DNA of 64,000 bases from SVEL01 sp017381055 (lineage in GTDB: Bacteria; Bacillota; Clostridia; Lachnospirales; Lachnospiraceae), in assembly GCA_036307185.1 (NCBI GenBank), contig JAXJYC010000063.1, positions 18,861 to 82,860 on the forward strand. The letters run 5' to 3'. The translations under genes were made by a program, and so were the position numbers. Shown piece by piece: positions 42,385 to 51,510 of the stretch; positions within the stretch are counted from its first letter, which is position 1; each line of letters starts with the position of its first letter. The notes beneath the pieces are model-generated. The model ran no database searches, was not told where the DNA came from, and saw nothing but the letters and a program-made list of their open reading frames with translations.

Positions 42385-43833
42385 ATGTTTGATTCAAATG
42401 ATAGTTCTGAAATAAATAATGTAGAAAATAAGGATTGTAAGCACAAGAATGATAAGGCGAGTGATTTTTCTAAAATTGCAGCAGGGTTATCTGCTACAAA
42501 TACTACTCAAACAATGGTACAACAAGCAACAAAAACATTTGCAAAACCTAGTACATTTACCGGGAATCGTTCTTTGTTTGATAGCGGTGTAGCAAAAGTG
42601 AATGCGAAAAAAACAGCATTTGGGTCGGGTAATCCTGTGGTAGACCCTTATACAGGGGATAGATTAGTATTAACTAAAAGAGAAGCACGTATGCTTTACG
42701 GAGATGATTGGACCAAACATTTGGCGGAATCTGACCATATTATTCCGCTTGAAAAACGATTTGATCAAACTAAAAAAAAACCATGGCTTACCACGGATGA
42801 TATTAAAAATACATCTAACAGTAAAGATAATCTTGAAGTTGTATCAAGAAAGTATAATAATGCGAAAAGAAGCAGAACAAATGAGGAATTTGTTACCGAT
42901 GAAGAATATTTGAAAAAGACAGGAGTAAATCTTTCAGAAGAACAAAAAGCAAATGCTATTGAACGACAAAAAAAGGCTCAAAAAAACTTAAATAAAAGTG
43001 ATTTTAAGAATTCAGCTAAAAATATAGCAAAAACAGGTCATAAAGCAGGTATGGCTGGAGCACAGTCAGCGGGGGTTTCTGCATTAACAGTATCAGGAAT
43101 TATGAATATGGTTTCTGTAATTAAGGGAGAAAAAAATAGTGAGGAGGCAATTAAGGATACTATAAAAGATGGAGGTAAGGCAGCTGTTACAGGGTATGCT
43201 ATGACCGGAGGACTTACGGTAGCAACCCATTCATTGTCAACATCATCTTCAAAATTTGTCAAAGGTCTTGCATCATCAAATGTACCAGGCAAAGTAATTA
43301 CTGCTGTTTTGGTTACAGGAGATACAATAAAGAAATGGGGATATGGTGAAATAACTACTCAGGAATGTATAATTGAATTAGGAGAAAAAGGGTTAAATGT
43401 TGCAACAGCAGGATATTCAATGGCAATAGGACAGGCATTGATACCGATACCGATAGTTGGTGGAGCAATAGGAGCGTTAGTTGGAAGTGTACTGACTAGC
43501 AATTATTATAATAGTTTAATAAATGATTTGAAAAATAAACAGCTTGAGCATCAAGAAAGAATGCGAATAATAGAAGAATGTAATAAGGCGGCAGAGCAAA
43601 CAAAGAAGTTCAGAAGTGAATTAGAAGAATATTTAGAAGCGTATTTTAAAGAGTACCGAGAATGTTTTGATGATGCCTTGTCTACAATGCGATTTGCTTA
43701 TAAATCAGGAGATGCAGATGGAGTAATAACAAGTGCAAATGAAATTACCAATAAACTTGGAGGTAAGGTCTATTATAATACTGTTGAGGAATTTAAAGGA
43801 TTTTTAGATAGTGAAGAAGTGGATGAATTTTAG
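42385..43833 (+). CDS. HNH nuclease fused to glycine-zipper membrane region
   Basis: A strong RBS (GGAGG) precedes this 482-residue protein. Residues about 90-175 form an HNH-type nuclease domain: DPYTGDRLVLTKREARMLYG, SDHIIPLEKRF (D117/H118), and later DNLEVVSRKYNNAKRSR with N149 and N159. Residues about 215-375 are rich in small hydrophobic residues (SALTVSGIMNMVSV and IPIPIVGGAIGALVGSVL), resembling glycine zippers or pores. The C-terminal part is a charged helix. A nuclease joined to a membrane-inserting region suggests an effector that attacks DNA at, or after moving through, a membrane. I know no named family. Confidence 0.72.
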   Translation: MFDSNDSSEINNVENKDCKHKNDKASDFSKIAAGLSATNTTQTMVQQATKTFAKPSTFTGNRSLFDSGVAKVNAKKTAFGSGNPVVDPYTGDRLVLTKREARMLYGDDWTKHLAESDHIIPLEKRFDQTKKKPWLTTDDIKNTSNSKDNLEVVSRKYNNAKRSRTNEEFVTDEEYLKKTGVNLSEEQKANAIERQKKAQKNLNKSDFKNSAKNIAKTGHKAGMAGAQSAGVSALTVSGIMNMVSVIKGEKNSEEAIKDTIKDGGKAAVTGYAMTGGLTVATHSLSTSSSKFVKGLASSNVPGKVITAVLVTGDTIKKWGYGEITTQECIIELGEKGLNVATAGYSMAIGQALIPIPIVGGAIGALVGSVLTSNYYNSLINDLKNKQLEHQERMRIIEECNKAAEQTKKFRSELEEYLEAYFKEYRECFDDALSTMRFAYKSGDADGVITSANEITNKLGGKVYYNTVEEFKGFLDSEEVDEF

Positions 43834-43847
43834 GGAGGAGGAAAAAA

Positions 43848-46800
43848 ATGCCAATACCAGTTTTGTTAGCAGGAGTTGGAGTAGCTGCTACTGCAATAGG
43901 TGCAGGAGGACATATTTGTGCTAAAGAAACAAATGAAAAAGCTACAGAAGTTTCAGAGAAAGCAAAAAGAATATATGATGAAGAAAAAGATAAATTAGAT
44001 GAATCAAAGAAGTGCGCAGAGGAAGCTTTAATATCATTAGGTTACGAAAAAAAGAATGTTTTGAATAGTTCAATGAAACGTTTTTTGAATTCATATGAAA
44101 AGATAAAGAGCGTTAAAATGAAAGAATCTGTGGGATTGGAAGAACTATCGAAGTTTTCAATCACTCAAGAAGATGCTTTGCAACTTAAGGAGATGACGAA
44201 TGTCTATTCGGGTGCTATTAAAAGAGGGGCAGCAGGTGCGGCTACAGGTGCAATAGTGGCATTAGCAGCAAGCGGTTCATTATCAATTGTAACAAGTGGT
44301 TTGTCTATGGCTGGTATGTGCTTATCGTTAGGTGAAGTCGGGGCAGCAGCGAGTATAGCTGGTTCTTCTTTATCTTTTGGAGCAGCTATGACTCCAATTG
44401 CAGCTATAGCTGCTCCAGTAGTTTTATTTACGGGTGTTTCAGCTAGTATTAAAGCTGATGAAAATTTGGAAAAAGCAAATGTTATGTATGCAGAGGCAAT
44501 GGCAGCAGTTGAAAAAATGAAAGTATCTGAAACAATGTGTAATGCTATTAGAGATAGATCTAAAATGTATAATGAGTTATTAACAGAGTTGGATACAATG
44601 TTTGCTGAATGTGCATATTTATTGGATGAAGTTATTTACAGAAGAGATAGACTTGTGAAAAAAACAATGACTACACAGGATTTTACTGAGGAAGAGGTAA
44701 GACTAATTGCGGTTACCAGAGCATTAGCAGGAGCTGTAAAAGCAATAATAGATACTCCCATTTTATCAAAGGAGGGTGAAATAACAAAAGAATCAGAGGA
44801 AGTACATAATGAAACAAAGAAACAATTACCAGGTTTTTCTTCGTCAGTATCGACAGTAAAAGAAATTGATTATAGTGCTATTTATGATGAACAAGATAAG
44901 ATGTTTATCTTGGAAAAGAAGGAAGAATATGAACAAATATGTGCAAATCTTTCGGGGTATTCTTGTGAAGAATTATGGGAATTAATACAAGAAATCCAAC
45001 TGTATTCGGAGCCAGAACTTTTTGATTGTGCTGATAGGGTGATTAATGAATTAAGAATACAGGAAGAATATGAAAAAGCAGAATTACTTGATGCTATTGA
45101 GGTTGCAGAATTTTATGAATTAGATGTTCTATATTCAGAAACACAGAAAAAGTGCTATTCTAAAGAGTTTAAAAAAGTAACAAAGGATGCTATAAATCAT
45201 CGTAAACAAGTATGTGAAAAGAAAGAACTGGATTTAATTGTTGAAAATATAGATTCATATACTAGAGAAGAACTTATTGACATTGGTAAGAAAATACATA
45301 AGATGAGTATTTCAAGTGAACTGATTACTGAATATACCAAAAAAGTAACACTTCAATATGACTTAGTTGAGGAAAAGCAATTAAGAGAACTTTGTGAAGG
45401 AATTGATAAAAAGGAAATTGAGGAGCTTAAAGAATTAGAAATTGCTATTGGAAATGGTAATTATCAATTGAAATATGCACAAAAATATTTTGAAATGATA
45501 CATTCACGAATTGAATATATACATATACGACAAATGGAAATGTATTGTAAAGAAATACCATTTGCTGACAGAGAAAAAATTTCTTATATAAGAGAATGTA
45601 TTGATGAAGAAGAATGCAGTCAAGAAATAAAAAAGAAATATTATACTTTGATAGAGCAAAAGGAAGAAGATTTAGATTTTGAAGAATTAGTAGAATTAAC
45701 CTCTGATTTGTTTGAAAAATCAGTATTGGAAATTGAAAATCTTTACCAAGAATTAATAAATGGCGAATACAATCCTAAATTCATCAAGCGCTTTATTTTA
45801 CAAGTACGTGTTGCACTTGAAAATGCTCAGCATAAGGTTGTGGTCGATGAATTAAAGAGCATTGAGTCGTTAAATAAAAAGCAAATCTATGATTTAGAGT
45901 ATAAAATTAAACAATGTGATTATCCGGAAAGAATTACAAGAAAAGCATTCGAACTTATTAGTAACAAAATTGATATACTTGATTTATATGAATTAATAGA
46001 TATGCAAAATGATTTTGATAGTCTAAGTTTATTTGAAACCTCTCATTTAAGGAGTGTTATTAAGCAAAAAGACATATCTCAAAGGAGTCGAGATATATAT
46101 TTGACTAAAATTAGAGAACGAGAAATTGCTATCGCTTTTAGTCAAGCTAGTCAGTTTGTAAGTTATATCGCAAGTGTGATTGGACAAAAAACACTTTCAA
46201 ATACTAATCTGGTTCTTCCTATTTATTCCAATGAATATATGGAGGCATATTCAAAATTTGTTGAAAAGAATGGAATTGAAGATTTATCTAATATCCCAAT
46301 ACTTATTTATCCTAAATGCTCTATGTTAGCGATGACAAAAACGGATTTGTATTGTATTGTTAATTCTGAATACAGAAAGATTCCATTTGATTCTATACGT
46401 GGATTTTCAGTTGAAAAGAAACTTTTGTCGGATATGCTTGTTTTGAATTATTCAAATGGAAATAAACTGGGATTTTTGGATGGAATTAATAAAAGTAACT
46501 CATTACATCTAGCAGAGTTGTTTAATATTATACTCAGAGATGTGAATAACAGAAGTATATACCAAGCATATAAGGTGTATGAGAATAGTGTAGTAGGTTT
46601 TGATAAATCAGAATACAAATTATTAAATACATCAGCGGAATTAAGTATAACTGATGTTTTTGATAACTTTATTAAAAAGTATTTACTTTTAGAGAGTTGC
46701 TATGGTAGGAGTCCAAGCATAAAACATTGTAAGATGGATAAGTGGAATAATACGGAGTCAAAAGTTAAGGCAGGTTTTGGTATTAATAATAATGACTCAT

Positions 46801-47279
46801 TGGTAATGTACTATGATAGAACATTATTGAATTCAGCTAAAGAAGGTGTTGCTTTTGGAATAAAAAATATATATTTTAAGGAGCATAATAATTTAGATGT
46901 AATTCCATGTTCAGAAATATATGAGATTAATTATTCATCAAATCATATAATAGTATCGACAATTAAAAACAATGTATATAATTTAAGTATAAAGTTTTTA
47001 AAACCGGAATTTGAGCGAGATTTTGTGGGTGTTTTGGATGAGTATATTAAGAGTGTCCAGTTACTTGATTCAATTTCTATACAGTTAAATGATAGTATTG
47101 AATGCAGTTATACATATCAATCACTGGAAGAATTAAGTAATAAGGAGAATGCAGACAGATTAGAAATCGATAATGATATTCAGATAACAGTTAAAGCAGC
47201 AAATTTCTGTTTTAATTGTGGAAATAAACTGCAAGAAAATGCTAGATTCTGTTCTAATTGCGGAACAAAACTTATGTAA
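43848..47279 (+). CDS. large membrane-associated protein with PH-like domain and C-terminal zinc ribbon
   Basis: AGGGAGGAGG precedes this 1143-residue protein. The N-terminus and residues about 124-205 are Gly/Ala-rich hydrophobic stretches (GAAGAATGAIVALAASGSL) like those of the preceding protein. A long charged helical region covers about 330-760, with repeated glutamate-rich segments. A beta-rich PH-like domain lies at about 810-905 (MLAMTKTDLYCIVNSEYRKI). A second related segment follows around 990-1070. The C-terminus is a zinc ribbon with C1121, C1124, C1135 and C1138 (FCFNCGNKL, RFCSNCG). It could sense or scaffold for the HNH protein; this is inference. Confidence 0.7.
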   Translation: MPIPVLLAGVGVAATAIGAGGHICAKETNEKATEVSEKAKRIYDEEKDKLDESKKCAEEALISLGYEKKNVLNSSMKRFLNSYEKIKSVKMKESVGLEELSKFSITQEDALQLKEMTNVYSGAIKRGAAGAATGAIVALAASGSLSIVTSGLSMAGMCLSLGEVGAAASIAGSSLSFGAAMTPIAAIAAPVVLFTGVSASIKADENLEKANVMYAEAMAAVEKMKVSETMCNAIRDRSKMYNELLTELDTMFAECAYLLDEVIYRRDRLVKKTMTTQDFTEEEVRLIAVTRALAGAVKAIIDTPILSKEGEITKESEEVHNETKKQLPGFSSSVSTVKEIDYSAIYDEQDKMFILEKKEEYEQICANLSGYSCEELWELIQEIQLYSEPELFDCADRVINELRIQEEYEKAELLDAIEVAEFYELDVLYSETQKKCYSKEFKKVTKDAINHRKQVCEKKELDLIVENIDSYTREELIDIGKKIHKMSISSELITEYTKKVTLQYDLVEEKQLRELCEGIDKKEIEELKELEIAIGNGNYQLKYAQKYFEMIHSRIEYIHIRQMEMYCKEIPFADREKISYIRECIDEEECSQEIKKKYYTLIEQKEEDLDFEELVELTSDLFEKSVLEIENLYQELINGEYNPKFIKRFILQVRVALENAQHKVVVDELKSIESLNKKQIYDLEYKIKQCDYPERITRKAFELISNKIDILDLYELIDMQNDFDSLSLFETSHLRSVIKQKDISQRSRDIYLTKIREREIAIAFSQASQFVSYIASVIGQKTLSNTNLVLPIYSNEYMEAYSKFVEKNGIEDLSNIPILIYPKCSMLAMTKTDLYCIVNSEYRKIPFDSIRGFSVEKKLLSDMLVLNYSNGNKLGFLDGINKSNSLHLAELFNIILRDVNNRSIYQAYKVYENSVVGFDKSEYKLLNTSAELSITDVFDNFIKKYLLLESCYGRSPSIKHCKMDKWNNTESKVKAGFGINNNDSLVMYYDRTLLNSAKEGVAFGIKNIYFKEHNNLDVIPCSEIYEINYSSNHIIVSTIKNNVYNLSIKFLKPEFERDFVGVLDEYIKSVQLLDSISIQLNDSIECSYTYQSLEELSNKENADRLEIDNDIQITVKAANFCFNCGNKLQENARFCSNCGTKLM

Positions 47280-47832
47280 AATAAATAAGAAATATAGTTG
47301 AATAATAAACATCGCGATGAACTCTAGTGTAAGATTGAAAAGGTATATTATTATCAAAATACTATATTTGGCGAAAAAGGGGTTTCTTTCCTCAATAATC
47401 GCAGACCAATTATTTAATGCCTACCAGGCAGCTATCAATCAAAAGTAGGCGAATGCTATTTATTTAGTGTAAAGCTGGATTTTGAGAAAGCAAAAGAATA
47501 TAGAAAAAGTTATGGTGCATACCTACGGCATAATCAATGGAATGACATTGAAGTAGAGGTTTGTATGCTGATATAAGATTTTTGTCCCACTATCTATAGA
47601 AATGTAGGTAGTGGGATTTTTTATGTTTAAATTGATGATTTGTAGAATATAGGTAGGGTATTAAAAGGTTTAGAATGTTATGGTTTTGGGCAAAAAGCAA
47701 AAAAAGACAACGTGAATGAATAAAAATAGGTATGTAATGATAAATTGTTTATAAAATACGCAAAAAACTATTGCGTTTCAATGGAAGAGGTGATATAGTT
47801 TGAGTATGATAAAAAAGAAGGAGTGTGTCACT
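47280..47832 (+). other. gene-free junction with third attachment-like repeat and terminator
   Basis: The repeat at 47425-47447 matches 20 of 23 bases of the ppdK end and again encodes QAAIN-K plus a stop. The codons before it resemble those before copy 2 (IA, then FN, then QAAIN). From 47451 to 47576 an open frame without a start (LFSVKLDFEKAKEYRKSYG) looks like a gene remnant. A terminator at 47585-47622 (CCCACTA and TAGTGGG, then TTTTTT) follows. The remainder shows no other feature. Confidence 0.55.
47425..47447 (+). repeat. candidate attachment site copy 3
   Basis: CAGGCAGCTATCAATC then AAAAGTA matches 20 of the 23 bases of the ppdK end. It divides the WYL/HNH segment from the ATPase/Thoeris/restriction segment. 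Confidence 0.55.
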
Positions 47833-49119
47833 ATGAAGATACAGGCCGTATTGATAGATGGTTTTAAGAATCTATCTGATGTAAAAATAACTTTTGATAA
47901 TATTACAGCTTTGGTAGCACTTAATAATTTTGGTAAGTCCAACGTACTTTCTGGTATTGATTTTGGATTGGCTTTTATAAAAGCGTCCATTGACGATAAG
48001 ATGGAGATGATGGCTAATTCTAATCTTATTCCGATTAACCAGAGTATGCAGGGTAGAAATTACAAGTTTGAGGTAGAAGTATTAACCGAAGATACTGGAC
48101 AGGAGTATCGTGTACAGTATGGATATGAGTTTTCTTGGAAGTGTGATGAAGACGAGATTCCTGAGATTGTTCAGGAATATTTGAGAATCAAACTGGATGA
48201 GAAAGGACAGAAGTATACACAACTTATCAATAGAACAAAAGAGGCTGCATTGTATAAGAGTTCCGAGACTGGTAGATGTTCATCAAAGATTAAGGTGGAG
48301 CCTTCGGAGCTTGTTGTAAATAAGCTTAGAGCATATGACGAACTTTACTATGCGGAATTCATTAAGAAGCTGAATAGCATGAGAATGTATATGGAAAATA
48401 ATTTGGATGCAAAGAGCTTTTACCAGCCAGACCCAATCATTCGTAAAGGTTTTGAAAACGAGATGATTAATGCTGATAACCTTCCACGAATTATCTTTAA
48501 TTTGAAGAAGCAGAATCCAGATAAGTTTGAGTTGCTGAAAGATGTGTATTTTCAGTTGTTCCCAGACATTGAGGATGTTATTGTAAAGAGCTTTAAAATC
48601 AATGCGTCGGAAAGTGACCAGTTCCCTGAAGATGCACCGTTCATATTTACAAATTCCATATACGTTTTATTTGTTAAGGATAAAAACTTGGCGAATCCAG
48701 TTAACTTTTCGATGATGTCAGATGGTGCTAAGAGAGTTTTTATGATATTGACCAAGATAATTGTATCCAGCGTCAATAATATCTCTTTGATAGCGATTGA
48801 AGAGCCAGAAAACTCTGTTCATCCTGGGCTGTTCCAAGCATATATACAAATTATAAGTCAGTTGTTAGATGATTGTAAGGTAATTATTACAAGTCATTCA
48901 CCATATATTATCAGCTATTTGAATCCTTCATGGATTCATGTTGGTATGAATAGAAAACCTGGTGTAGCAGAGTTCTTTGCGTTTAAGAAGTCAGGTCAGA
49001 AGCAGTTGGAGAATGATGCAGCTGGATTTAATATGAGTATGGGGGACTATCTGTTCTCGATGCTTGCTGATTCAGAGGGTAATATAAGCGATTATTTGGA
49101 GTGTGATGCCGATGAGTAA
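47833..49119 (+). CDS. AAA ATPase of an OLD-like two-gene system
   Basis: The start at 47833 is preceded by AAGGAG; an in-frame start at 47800 has a weaker signal. The 428-residue product begins like SMC/RecF-type ATPases (MKIQAVLIDGFKNLSDVKIT). It has Walker A ALNNFGKSN (with Phe-Gly-Lys-Ser), a signature-like SMMSDGAKRVFMI, Walker B IAIEEPENSVHP and VIITSHSPYIISYL. The set is typical of AAA_15/AAA_21 ATPases paired with TOPRIM nucleases in Gabija-, PARIS- and OLD-like phage defence. The next gene overlaps its stop. Confidence 0.85.
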   Translation: MKIQAVLIDGFKNLSDVKITFDNITALVALNNFGKSNVLSGIDFGLAFIKASIDDKMEMMANSNLIPINQSMQGRNYKFEVEVLTEDTGQEYRVQYGYEFSWKCDEDEIPEIVQEYLRIKLDEKGQKYTQLINRTKEAALYKSSETGRCSSKIKVEPSELVVNKLRAYDELYYAEFIKKLNSMRMYMENNLDAKSFYQPDPIIRKGFENEMINADNLPRIIFNLKKQNPDKFELLKDVYFQLFPDIEDVIVKSFKINASESDQFPEDAPFIFTNSIYVLFVKDKNLANPVNFSMMSDGAKRVFMILTKIIVSSVNNISLIAIEEPENSVHPGLFQAYIQIISQLLDDCKVIITSHSPYIISYLNPSWIHVGMNRKPGVAEFFAFKKSGQKQLENDAAGFNMSMGDYLFSMLADSEGNISDYLECDADE

Positions 49120-49705
49120 ATGCCTTGTACTTTTTGTAGAGGGTGATACGGAGGTCGAATTTTACAAGCAAGTAGTCGCAAATGCCAGAAAACTACACCC
49201 TGCGGGCAGGTTCGATACTAATATTGAATATAGGAACGTCAGAGGTGTAGGTGGCTTTAAAAGTATTGCTCTCAGAAAATTTATAAAAGAAATCAAACCT
49301 AAATATGATGATGACTGCGAATTTACAATCGTGTTATGTAGTGATACGGATGTGTTTGATTTTGCACCTAAGCCACCGATAAAGTGGGATGAAGTAAAGA
49401 AAGAACTTACAGACAACGGAGCTTCCAAGATTATTCATATACAAGCAAAGCGGTCAATTGAAGACTGGTTTTTATATGACATAGAAGGAATTTTAGGATT
49501 CTTGAGGTTGGGTAAAAACACAAAAGTATCTGGAAAGAATGGATATGATAAGCTTCAACGTTTGTATAAGCAGGCCAATAAAGTTTATTACAAAGGAATA
49601 CAGAGTAACGGTATGATAGGGCGTTTGGATATCGAAAAGATTGCGAACGCAGTGAAAGACCAGCTGAATCCTTTATATAAGGCACTTGGCGTAGATAAAA
49701 AATAA
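49112..49705 (+). CDS. TOPRIM-like partner of the OLD-like ATPase
   Basis: The ATG at 49112 overlaps the stop of the ATPase gene by eight bases, so translation is coupled; ATG 49106 is an alternative. The 197-residue product has CLVLFVEGDTEVEFYKQVV, the conserved Glu of TOPRIM folds. VLCSDTDVFDFAP supplies the DxD, and RSIEDWFL resembles the DUF4276/DUF4435 style of small TOPRIM proteins. It is expected to cut nucleic acid or otherwise act as effector when the ATPase senses phage. It is shorter than AriB of PARIS. Confidence 0.78.
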   Translation: MSKCLVLFVEGDTEVEFYKQVVANARKLHPAGRFDTNIEYRNVRGVGGFKSIALRKFIKEIKPKYDDDCEFTIVLCSDTDVFDFAPKPPIKWDEVKKELTDNGASKIIHIQAKRSIEDWFLYDIEGILGFLRLGKNTKVSGKNGYDKLQRLYKQANKVYYKGIQSNGMIGRLDIEKIANAVKDQLNPLYKALGVDKK

Positions 49706-49716
49706 ATAAGAGTGGT

Positions 49717-49847
49717 ATGTAAGAGCATAGCTCTTTACATAGAAAAAGCCAGAGGTTAACTCTGACTGATTCCCTTGCCAAAGAAGGTCTTTGGACTTAT
49801 TTTTCTCACAAACTAATAATACCAAAGAAAGCCTTCTTCTGCAAGGA
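49717..49847 (+). ncRNA. candidate structured RNA with three hairpins
   Basis: Three successive stems are visible. The first is at about 49717-49740 (ATGTAAGAGC/GCTCTTTACAT) and the second at 49751-49765 (CAGAG/CTCTG). The third is a composite stem at 49773-49846 in which CCTTGC pairs with GCAAGG, AAGAAGG with CCTTCTT and CTTTGG with CCAAAG. No ORF covers it. The 41-residue basic gene starts 26 bases later. It could be a leader, attenuator or free RNA; the family is not recognised. Confidence 0.55.
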
Positions 49848-49872
49848 GATTTTGCAAAGGAGGTATTGTGAT

Positions 49873-49998
49873 ATGGCAGTACATCATGGCGGTAAAGTCG
49901 GTAGTGCAGCTAAGAAATTAGCCAGCAAGTCAACCAGCAAGAGCACCAAGAGTAAAGCTGGAAAGACATTGGCTAGTCACAAAGCGAAGTACCATTGA
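49873..49998 (+). CDS. very small basic Lys/Ser/His-rich protein
   Basis: AAAGGAGG lies upstream of this 41-codon frame beginning MAVHHGGKVGSAAKKLASKS. It is rich in Lys, Ser, Thr and Ala, has no acidic residues, and would bind nucleic acid or be exported as a small peptide. It follows the structured RNA at 49717-49847 and precedes the Thoeris genes by about 70 bases. Function unknown. Confidence 0.6.
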   Translation: MAVHHGGKVGSAAKKLASKSTSKSTKSKAGKTLASHKAKYH

Positions 49999-50067
49999 TT
50001 TGAGTAGCTGAGAATCAAAGACCTGAGCATGTCTTAAAAGGGCTCTATTTCACGTTATGGAGGGAAA

Positions 50068-50952
50068 ATGTTAGATAAAATCAAGTTAAATGTAGTATGG
50101 ATATATAAACAGGCGATATGCATATGCGGAAGCTTGTTTAGTTTGGCCGCAGTTGTGACATCCTTTATTACTTGGGATGAGTTGGGGATTGAGAAACAAA
50201 AACGTTTATCTATTTTAGGATTCATAATTTTGTTTGCGTTTGCTTTTTCAGCAATACATATTCTGTTATTCAAGAGAAAAAATATCATATGGAAAAGTGG
50301 AAATGGTAAATTGCAAGTATGTTATGGAGACGTTATAAAAATAGCTAATAGGAAGCATAGTAAAAAAGAACAGATTATTGTTATACCAGTTAATACTTGT
50401 TTTGATACGTTGGTTGATAATGATATAACGCTGGTAGAGAAACCTCTTATTTCGCCGAAAAGCATACATGGTCAATGGGTCAATACAACGATAAATAATG
50501 GGATTACTTTGGAAGAATTAGATTCTAAAATAGCTCAATCTATCCAAGTGCATAATATACAGCCAGTAAAAAGTTACACCAGACAAGAAAAGCAAAGAGG
50601 TAATTTGGATGTATATCCGCTTGGAACAGTAATTCCAGTATCACTGAATGAGAATATTACATTTTTTCTATTTGCACTGTCAGAACTGGATGAGAATAAT
50701 AAAGCACAGTGTTCAGAACGTGACTTTGTTGATGGGTTGATGCGATTAATTGATTCCTATGATGACAGGGGGCAGGGATTTGAAATGTTCTTACCATTGG
50801 TGGGAACAGGAATGTCCAGAGCAAATATACAACATCAGGAAGCGTTACAAAAGATAAAGGCGACATTTGAATTGCATAGAAGTAAGATTAAAGGGACTGT
50901 TAATATTGTGATTTATAGCAAAGATAGTGATAAAGTATCTATATTTGATTAG
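50068..50952 (+). CDS. thsA: Thoeris effector ThsA, membrane plus macro domain (type II)
   Basis: The 294-residue protein starts after TGGAGGG. Two membrane segments are visible (about 15-37 and 48-68). The rest is a macro-like domain (ThsA_Macro/DUF6430): VCYGDVIKIANR, IVIPVNTCFDTLVDND, and FEMFLPLVGTGMSRAN with the glycine-rich ligand loop. In type II Thoeris this TM-macro ThsA is activated by the histidine-ADP-ribose signal made by ThsB and disrupts the membrane. The TIR gene directly follows. The assignment rests on domain order and adjacency. Confidence 0.85.
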   Translation: MLDKIKLNVVWIYKQAICICGSLFSLAAVVTSFITWDELGIEKQKRLSILGFIILFAFAFSAIHILLFKRKNIIWKSGNGKLQVCYGDVIKIANRKHSKKEQIIVIPVNTCFDTLVDNDITLVEKPLISPKSIHGQWVNTTINNGITLEELDSKIAQSIQVHNIQPVKSYTRQEKQRGNLDVYPLGTVIPVSLNENITFFLFALSELDENNKAQCSERDFVDGLMRLIDSYDDRGQGFEMFLPLVGTGMSRANIQHQEALQKIKATFELHRSKIKGTVNIVIYSKDSDKVSIFD

Positions 50953-50970
50953 GAAAGAGAGGATAATAAT

Positions 50971-51483
50971 ATGACTTATAGAACAAAAACATACATAGCT
51001 GCGGATTGGACAGGTGATAAAGATGCAGTAGATAAATTGCATGAATGGAATAATAATTCTAGATTAAGTTTATCGTTTACCGATGCTCATGACTTGACTC
51101 AGGCAAGAGATGCAAGTCTTAACTGTAGTATTAAGTCATCTTTAAAAACGAGAATGGATGCATCTAAGACATTTGTGCTTATTGTAGGTAGTGGAACTAG
51201 GGGGTTAACGAATGGAAGTTGTCAGTATTGTAGTAGTTATAATAGCTGGACAAAGTCATGTGTCCGTGGTCACAGTGTAGATTACAGAAGCTACATAGAA
51301 TATGAATGTGAGATTGCAATTAAGGCTGGAATTAAGTTGGTAGTGTTATACAATGCGGCAAGTGTTGATAAGTCTAAATGTCCTGATGTTATAAAAGACA
51401 AAGGAAATCATGTTGCGATGTGTTATCGTAAAGATGGTCAATTATATTGGGATTATCAGGCAGTGAAAAATGCTTTGAGCTAA
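50971..51483 (+). CDS. thsB: Thoeris TIR-domain protein ThsB
   Basis: AGAGAGGATAA precedes this 170-residue protein. It has the ThsB/DUF1863 TIR-like fold: YIAADWTGDKDAVDKLHEW at the N-terminus, LSFTDAHDLTQARDASLN, FVLIVGSGTRGLTNG and a conserved IEYECEIAIKAG. The Glu in that last element (E112 or E114) is likely catalytic. On phage infection ThsB turns NAD+ into a signal that activates ThsA. It lies 18 bases after thsA in the same direction, as in known systems. Confidence 0.85.
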   Translation: MTYRTKTYIAADWTGDKDAVDKLHEWNNNSRLSLSFTDAHDLTQARDASLNCSIKSSLKTRMDASKTFVLIVGSGTRGLTNGSCQYCSSYNSWTKSCVRGHSVDYRSYIEYECEIAIKAGIKLVVLYNAASVDKSKCPDVIKDKGNHVAMCYRKDGQLYWDYQAVKNALS

Positions 51484-51510
51484 CAGAAAGCATAGATAGG
51501 GAGGAAACTT

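Noticed and set aside
47451..47576. A functional small gene after the third repeat
   Set aside because: No start codon or RBS is present in the frame, so it is treated as a remnant only.
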